From assembly GCA_045661345.1 (NCBI GenBank), contig JAZRFM010000016.1, positions 1 to 64,000 on the forward strand: a DNA stretch of 64,000 bases. Reading direction: 5' to 3'. Shown piece by piece: positions 58,856 to 64,000 of the stretch. How positions within the stretch are numbered: position 1 is the first letter of the stretch; every line of letters starts with the position of its first letter. Both the position numbers and the translations under genes were made by a program. The notes under the pieces were generated by a model, which had not been told where the DNA came from, did not search any database, and worked only from the letters and a program-made list of their open reading frames with translations. Origin of the DNA: RUG12461 sp045661345 (lineage in GTDB: Bacteria; Bacillota; Clostridia; Lachnospirales; Lachnospiraceae).

Positions 58856-61174
58856 ATGAGCAAGGTTGGAAAGAGAGAGATCCGCGTGGATGCCTTTGAT
58901 AAGGCGAGCGGGAGGACGAAATACTACGAAGACAGGATTCCGGCCGGGACGCTTTACGTACGGATCAAGCATGCCGAAATCGCTCACGGCATGGTGAAAA
59001 AGGTGCAGAAAGAGGCTGCAGAATCGATTCCCGGGGTGGTGAAGGTGCTGACATGCTTTGATGTGCCGGACATTGCTTTTCCAACGGCAGGACACCCCTG
59101 GTCTATGGATCCGGGTCATCAGGACACGGCAGACCGTCACCTTCTGAACCGGCATGTGCGCTACTGGGGCGATGATGTGGCTGTGGTCATAGCGGAGGAC
59201 GAGGTATCTGCCAATCAGGGCGTGAGAGCCCTGCAGGTGGAATATGAGGAGCTGCCCTTTGTCCTGGATGCAGAGGATGCCATGAAACCGGATGCACCGC
59301 AGCTTCATGAGACTGTGCCAAACAACATACTCAGGCATACGGATATCCGAAAGGGTGATTACGCTGCAGCCATCCGGGAACCCGGACTGATCTGTGTCGA
59401 TAAGGTATATGAGACGCCCACGGTACAGCATTGCCACATTGAAAACCACGGGTGCTACGCATACGAAGAGAACGGACGCATCGTTGTGGTGTCTTCCACA
59501 CAGATTCCCCATATTATCAGACGGGTGGTGGGACAGGCCTTGGGGCGTCCCTGGGCTGACATAGAGATCATCAAACCCTATATAGGCGGGGGCTTTGGCA
59601 ATAAGCAGGATGCCCTGTATGAGCCTCTCTGCGCATGGTGCTGCACAAGGGTGGGAGGACGGCCCGTCCGTATCGACTGTTCCAGAGAGGAAACCTTTGT
59701 CTCCAATCGTGTGAGACACGCCATTCGTTTTCATATCGTGACCCATCTCAGGAAGGACGGCACCATTGTAGCCAGAAAGGTGGAGTGCTTTTCCAATCAG
59801 GGAGCCTACGCTTCCCACGGTCATTCCATTGTGGCAAAGGCTATGGGTTCCTTCCCCCAGCATTACCCCTGCGACAATATGGAGTGCGATGCCTATACGG
59901 TATATACGAACCGTCCCACGGCGGGTGCCATGAGAGGATATGGGATGCCCCAGGCGACGTTTGCGGATGAGTCCAATATCGAAGACTGCGCCAGAGCCAT
60001 TGGCATGGACTCTTACGAGTTTCGAAAGAAAAATGTGATGCCCAAGGGGTTCCATGACGATTTTTCGGGAAATACAAACTATTATGACACCTATCGGGAA
60101 TGTATGGCAAAGGGAGCCGAGGCGATCGATTATGAGAGGAAAAGGGAAGCCTATGCCAACGAGAAGGGAGACATACGTCACGGCATAGGGCTTGCCACCT
60201 TCTGGTATAATACGGCGGTTTATCCCATTGCGCTGGAAACCTCCTCCAACCGGATGTCTTTGAATCTGGACGGCACCGTGACCTTTCAGTGCGGGGAAAC
60301 GGAGATCGGACAGGGAGCCGACACGGCTTATGCGCAGATGGTGGCAGAGGCAGTCGGATTGAGAAGCTACAGGGATGTGAGGGTAAAATCCTGTCAGGAT
60401 ACCGACATCACACCTACGGGTCTCGGGGCTTATGCCTCCCGCCAGACCTACGTGGCAGGCTTTTCCATCAGACAGACGGCGGATCTCCTGAGAGAAAAGA
60501 TTCTGAAGTATGCCAATGAGCTGACACGGCAGGCTGTCGGCTGTATGGACATCGTGGATGGAGAGATCATCAGGAAAGAGGATCGTCAGGTACTCATGTC
60601 TCTCAGCGAGCTTGCCATGACAGCCCAGTACAATCCCGTGCACAGCGAGCATATCACGGCGGAGAGCACCTACACGATACGGAATAATGCCTACTCCTTC
60701 GGCTGCACCTTCGCAGAGGTGGAGGTGGATATCCCTATGTGCAAGGTAACGGTCAAAAACATCGTCAATGTCCATGACTGCGGAAACCTGATTAACCCGG
60801 CGCTGGCGGAAGCGCAGGTACATGGCGGCATGTCCATGGCCATAGGCTTCGGTCTGTCGGAGCAGCTGATCTTTGATGAGAAAACAGGGAAGCCCCTAAA
60901 CGGTAATCTGTTGGATTATAAGCTTTCCACCTTTATGGATCACCCCCGTCTGCACGCCATGTTTATCGAGAACCCGGAGCCCACCTCTCCGTTTGGCACC
61001 AAGTCCCTGGGAGAGCCGCCGGCATGTTCGGGCGCTCCGGCCATACGAAACGCGCTGCTGCAGGCCACAGGGGTCGCCATTGATCACACTCCTTTGAATC
61101 CCCACGTATTGTTTGCGGAGTTTTCAAAAGCAGGACTGATCAAGGATCCCTGGAGAGAAGAGGCGGGTTCCTGA
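58856..61174 (+). CDS. xdhA: Xanthine dehydrogenase molybdenum-binding subunit
   Basis: A 772-residue molybdopterin subunit. The start at 58856 is behind AAAGGAGGG; a longer frame overlaps mocA. Features include VDAFDKASGRTKYYEDRIPA, the IKPYIGGGFGNKQDAL cofactor loop (about 240), NRPTAGAMRGYGMPQATF with the substrate-positioning Arg (about 355), ETEIGQGADTAYAQMVAE, and the active-site Glu in TKSLGEPPACSGAP. A -10-like TATACT/TATAAC cluster lies near 58820. With XdhB and XdhC it forms a complete three-subunit dehydrogenase, the second in this cluster. Confidence 0.95.
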   Translation: MSKVGKREIRVDAFDKASGRTKYYEDRIPAGTLYVRIKHAEIAHGMVKKVQKEAAESIPGVVKVLTCFDVPDIAFPTAGHPWSMDPGHQDTADRHLLNRHVRYWGDDVAVVIAEDEVSANQGVRALQVEYEELPFVLDAEDAMKPDAPQLHETVPNNILRHTDIRKGDYAAAIREPGLICVDKVYETPTVQHCHIENHGCYAYEENGRIVVVSSTQIPHIIRRVVGQALGRPWADIEIIKPYIGGGFGNKQDALYEPLCAWCCTRVGGRPVRIDCSREETFVSNRVRHAIRFHIVTHLRKDGTIVARKVECFSNQGAYASHGHSIVAKAMGSFPQHYPCDNMECDAYTVYTNRPTAGAMRGYGMPQATFADESNIEDCARAIGMDSYEFRKKNVMPKGFHDDFSGNTNYYDTYRECMAKGAEAIDYERKREAYANEKGDIRHGIGLATFWYNTAVYPIALETSSNRMSLNLDGTVTFQCGETEIGQGADTAYAQMVAEAVGLRSYRDVRVKSCQDTDITPTGLGAYASRQTYVAGFSIRQTADLLREKILKYANELTRQAVGCMDIVDGEIIRKEDRQVLMSLSELAMTAQYNPVHSEHITAESTYTIRNNAYSFGCTFAEVEVDIPMCKVTVKNIVNVHDCGNLINPALAEAQVHGGMSMAIGFGLSEQLIFDEKTGKPLNGNLLDYKLSTFMDHPRLHAMFIENPEPTSPFGTKSLGEPPACSGAPAIRNALLQATGVAIDHTPLNPHVLFAEFSKAGLIKDPWREEAGS

Positions 61175-61219
61175 AGGCTGGATGATCCATGGTGCATAGT
61201 AAGAGGAAGGAGACTGCCT

Positions 61220-62104
61220 ATGTATGACATGAAAGCATTGTATGAGGCAAGAGATGTAGAGGATGCCATACGGCTGCGGATAGAACATCCCGAGGCCCAG
61301 ATCATTGCAGGAGGGTCTGATGTTCTGGTGCAGATGCGTGAGGGAAAGAGAGCCGGCAAGGAGCTGATTTCCATATACATGATTGACGCCCTGCGGGGGG
61401 TGAGTCTGGATCAGGACGGGAACCTGCGGATCGGCTCCCTCACCAGCTTCTCCCATATCACAAAGGATCCGTTGATTCAGAAATACTGCAACGTACTGGG
61501 AGAGGCGGTGGATCAGGTGGGATCACCGCAGATCAGGAATATCGGTACCATCGGCGGCAATACCTGCAACGGCGTGACTTCTGCGGATTCTGCCTCCACG
61601 CTCCATGCATGGGAGAGCATTGTGGAGCTCACAGGCTCCCAGGGCGTGAGACGTGTACCAATCAAGGACTTTTATATCAAGGCAGGACAGGTAGATATCG
61701 CACCGGACGAAATACAGACAGCCATTCTCATTCCAAGGGAAAGCTATGAGAATACTTACGGTCACTATATCAAGTATGGATTGCGGAACGCCATGGAGAT
61801 CGCCACCCTGGGATGCAGCGTAAACGTCAGGCTTTCACCTGACAAGAAGACCGTGGAGCGCTGCCGCATCGCGTATGGTGTGGCGGGACCTGTCCCCATG
61901 CGCTGCCCGACGGCCGAGAATATCATGAATGGGGAGACCCCCGGGATGGCGCTGATCAAACGCTTTGCCCTGTCCGTCATTGAGGACATCAATCCAAGGG
62001 ATTCCTGGAGGGCGAGCAAGGCCTTCCGGCAGCACATTGCCGTGGAGATGGCAGAAAGAGCCCTTGTGAAATCCATAGAGCTGGCGGGAGGTGTTGTCGG
62101 ATGA
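61220..62104 (+). CDS. xdhB: Xanthine dehydrogenase FAD-binding subunit
   Basis: A 294-residue FAD subunit (CO dehydrogenase flavoprotein-type fold). The flavin-binding loops are IIAGGSDVLVQMREGKR (about 30) and RNIGTIGGNTCNGVTSADSA (about 110). It transfers electrons from the iron-sulfur subunit to NAD+ or ferredoxin. RBS AGGAAGGAG; overlaps xdhC by 4 bases (ATGA). Confidence 0.95.
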   Translation: MYDMKALYEARDVEDAIRLRIEHPEAQIIAGGSDVLVQMREGKRAGKELISIYMIDALRGVSLDQDGNLRIGSLTSFSHITKDPLIQKYCNVLGEAVDQVGSPQIRNIGTIGGNTCNGVTSADSASTLHAWESIVELTGSQGVRRVPIKDFYIKAGQVDIAPDEIQTAILIPRESYENTYGHYIKYGLRNAMEIATLGCSVNVRLSPDKKTVERCRIAYGVAGPVPMRCPTAENIMNGETPGMALIKRFALSVIEDINPRDSWRASKAFRQHIAVEMAERALVKSIELAGGVVG

Positions 62105-62625
62105 GTGGTGTACAGTATAAGCAGGTTTCCTGCACGATTAACGGAAAAAAAGTGGAAAAGATGGTGGATGTGCGCGCATCCCTCACGGATATGCTGCGAA
62201 ATGAGTACAACCTCACCTCTGTAAAAAAGGGCTGTGAGGTCGGGGAATGCGGGGCATGCAATGTGCTGATCAACGGAGAAGCATTTAATTCCTGCATTTA
62301 TCTGGCGGTCTGGGCAGAGGGAAAGGAAATTATGACGCTGGAAGGCCTCCTGTCTCCGGAGGGCGAGCTCAGTGACATCCAGCAGGCTTTTGTGGAAGAG
62401 AGCGCCATCCAGTGCGGATTCTGTACGCCGGGCTTTCTCATGACGGCCGTGGAGATCCTGAATGATCAGATCCTTTACAGCGATGAAGAGCTCCGCAGAA
62501 AGCTTTCGGGACATCTCTGCAGATGTACCGGCTATGAGAATATCCTGCGGGCTGTGAAGAAGACCATGTACAGACGGCTGGGGAAAGAACTGCCGGCATC
62601 CGAAAAAGAGGGCACACCGGTCTAA
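62101..62625 (+). CDS. xdhC: Xanthine dehydrogenase iron-sulfur subunit
   Basis: A 174-residue subunit with two [2Fe-2S] domains. The first has KKGCEVGECGACNVLINGE (about 41-59), and the second has IQCGFCTPGFLM (about 103) and GHLCRCTGYENIL (about 138). It couples the molybdenum site of XdhA to the FAD of XdhB. It overlaps xdhB by 4 bases and ends 26 bases from the convergent adenine deaminase gene. Confidence 0.95.
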   Translation: MSGVQYKQVSCTINGKKVEKMVDVRASLTDMLRNEYNLTSVKKGCEVGECGACNVLINGEAFNSCIYLAVWAEGKEIMTLEGLLSPEGELSDIQQAFVEESAIQCGFCTPGFLMTAVEILNDQILYSDEELRRKLSGHLCRCTGYENILRAVKKTMYRRLGKELPASEKEGTPV

Positions 62626-62651
62626 TCGTTGCGCCCGGCATCAGGGTATCG

Positions 62652-64000
62652 TCAGCATTCCACGGGAACGTGACAAAAACGAAGAACATCAAAGACGCCC
62701 ATGTCTGTGATCCTGATTTCCGGGATGACAGGGAGCGCCATGAAACAGGGCGTCATGAAGGGATCGGCACTTTCTTTGATATGAAGCTCTTTTCTGGCGG
62801 TCTCTTCAAGCTCTGACATGCGCTTTGCCACGTACTCACAGGATCTGTCCGTCATCAGACCTGCAATCTCATGCTCCAGACTGTCCAGAAGAACCCCCTC
62901 TTTTGCGATGGCTATGCCGCCACCCATCTCGATCAGACGGTTGACGGCGATTTCCATGTCTCTGTCATGATCTCCCACGACCATAATATTGTGAGAATCA
63001 TGGGCAACGCTGATAGCGAGAGCGCCGCCCTTCAAACCAAAGCCTTCAAAGAGCCCGACACCCACATTGCCGGTTCCTTTGTGGCGCTCGATCACGGCGA
63101 TCTTAACGATGTCCTTTTCATCTCTCGTCCAGTTTCCGTTTTCATCCATAGAGACCTCGGCTTCCCCGATCCTGGTTGTGATAGAGTAGGGGGTGGTCTG
63201 GATGGTTCTCACTTTATTGCTTTTTAGCGGGAGAGCAAGCCTCTTGGCACTAAAATCCCGTACATTCATCTTTCCGGATACTCTCTTTGTGCTGACATGG
63301 GCCTCGCGAACCAGAGAGTGACCTTTATTTGCAACGTGATGGCCACCGATCCATACCTCCTCCACCCGGAAATCATTGAGATCCCGGAAGAGGATGAGAT
63401 CCGCCCGACGGCCGGGTGCTACACCGCCTCTGTCTGTAAGATGAAAGCAGTTTGCCGCATTGATGGTGGCCATGGAGATGGCAGTCAGGGGATCGAGGCC
63501 GTGCTCGATGGAAAGCCTGATGTTATTGTCAATGGATCCTTCCTTCAGGAGACTGGCAGCCTGCCTGTCATCCGTACAGAAAAGGCAGTAAGGAGCATTT
63601 TCCGGCGTTACCCCGGGAAGGAGGTTTACGAGATCCTGCGCGGCGGTACCCTGACGGAGCAGTACATACATGCCTTTTCGGATCCGCTCCTGAAGCTCCG
63701 CCGGATGCGCGCATTCATGGTCATTACGGATGCCGCAGGAGGCATACGCGTCCAGAGCGCTGCCGCTGACATGGGGACTGTGACCGTCGATCACCTTGTG
63801 AATACGTCTTGCCTCCATGATCTTGTCCAGCACTCTCTCATCGGCGGCACAGACACCCGTATAATCCATGAGTTCTCCCAGTCCCAACACCCTTTCATGA
63901 CCGATGCATGTATGGATTTCCAGAGCCTCCAACACGGCACCGGCGTTCTCGAAGGGCGTGGCGGGCACACAGGAGGGGAACTGCAGAAGCACCTGAAGTG
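62652..64000 (-). CDS. ade: Adenine deaminase (C-terminal part; 5' end outside window)
   Basis: The frame is open to the window edge, so the N-terminal portion (about 120 residues, including the first metal-binding HxH) is not seen. Visible parts are QFPSCVPATPFENAGAV, DGHSPHVSGSALDAY, the FCTDDRQAASLL segment, GGVAPGRRADLILFRDL, and the adenine deaminase C-terminal domain with SVAHDSHNIMVVGDHDRDM and GGGIAIAKEGV. It converts adenine to hypoxanthine and ammonia, feeding the xanthine dehydrogenases next door. The stop is 26 bases from xdhC on the other strand. Confidence 0.93.
   Translation of the reverse strand, partial: LQVLLQFPSCVPATPFENAGAVLEALEIHTCIGHERVLGLGELMDYTGVCAADERVLDKIMEARRIHKVIDGHSPHVSGSALDAYASCGIRNDHECAHPAELQERIRKGMYVLLRQGTAAQDLVNLLPGVTPENAPYCLFCTDDRQAASLLKEGSIDNNIRLSIEHGLDPLTAISMATINAANCFHLTDRGGVAPGRRADLILFRDLNDFRVEEVWIGGHHVANKGHSLVREAHVSTKRVSGKMNVRDFSAKRLALPLKSNKVRTIQTTPYSITTRIGEAEVSMDENGNWTRDEKDIVKIAVIERHKGTGNVGVGLFEGFGLKGGALAISVAHDSHNIMVVGDHDRDMEIAVNRLIEMGGGIAIAKEGVLLDSLEHEIAGLMTDRSCEYVAKRMSELEETARKELHIKESADPFMTPCFMALPVIPEIRITDMGVFDVLRFCHVPVEC

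Noticed and set aside
58718..60823. A 701-codon minus-strand open frame
   Set aside because: Antisense to xdhA, which is unambiguous. The His/Ile/Arg-rich translation is a mirror of third-position GC.

Overview
The window looks like a chromosome segment of an anaerobic gut-type Bacillota, most likely a Lachnospiraceae-like Clostridium relative. The evidence is strong AGGAGG ribosome binding sites, Nif11-like double-glycine leader peptides, SpoIIE/RsbW/RsbV-type regulators, a DUF6033-like gene behind a sigma-D-like promoter, and a complete selenium-dependent purine/urate degradation cluster. No rRNA, CRISPR array or intact insertion sequence was seen. There is one tRNA, tRNA-Ala(GGC). The organism assignment is inference.

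Region 1 (1-3350) is accessory DNA. It holds four small double-glycine leader peptides with very short cores, a minus-strand AAA/DUF4143-type ATPase behind two tandem promoters that share operator half-sites, and the decayed remains of an ABC-2 exporter.

Region 2 (3350-27760) is the most unusual part. Four large proteins (A 3458-6322, B 11918-14977, C 22445-25255, D 25383-27755) share an N-terminal helical region of about 220 residues. B, C and D end in a domain with the landmarks of HipA/CtkA/PI4-kinase-like kinases (DRHxGN loop and IDND metal site). D has lost two metal-binding residues and looks like a pseudokinase. A has an unrelated C-terminus. A, B and C have near-superimposable promoters. 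Between B and C lie two paralogous membrane sensor SpoIIE-family phosphatases, an RsbW-like kinase, an RsbV-like STAS protein and two GNAT-type acetyltransferases. The same interval also carries a DUF6033-like gene pair, a methyltransferase, a D-2-hydroxyacid dehydrogenase, a truncated Rpn-family gene and the tRNA. I infer a kinase/phosphatase partner-switching system whose outputs are unknown.

Region 3 (27900-38630) is mixed housekeeping: dtd, an unusual glycosyltransferase-GH3 fusion translationally coupled to an RNA polymerase alpha-CTD-like protein, a lipoprotein, glnA, deoD, a YitT-family membrane protein and a 5'-nucleotidase-family exported enzyme.

Region 4 (38665-64000) is a long purine degradation and selenium cofactor cluster: ssnA, ygfK, ygeX, ygeY, ygeW, carbamate kinase, ridA, a hydantoinase, a 250-bp palindromic repeat, a DUF3343 gene, yqeC, yqeB, selD, a cysteine desulfurase, yedE, yedF, a selenium-dependent xanthine dehydrogenase, mocA, xdhABC and the 3' part of an adenine deaminase gene. 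Together these would take adenine/hypoxanthine/xanthine/urate through ring opening to diaminopropionate and carbamoyl compounds, yielding ATP through carbamate kinase, while supplying the labile selenium cofactor that the molybdenum hydroxylases need. deoD and the nucleotidase just upstream fit as purine feeders.
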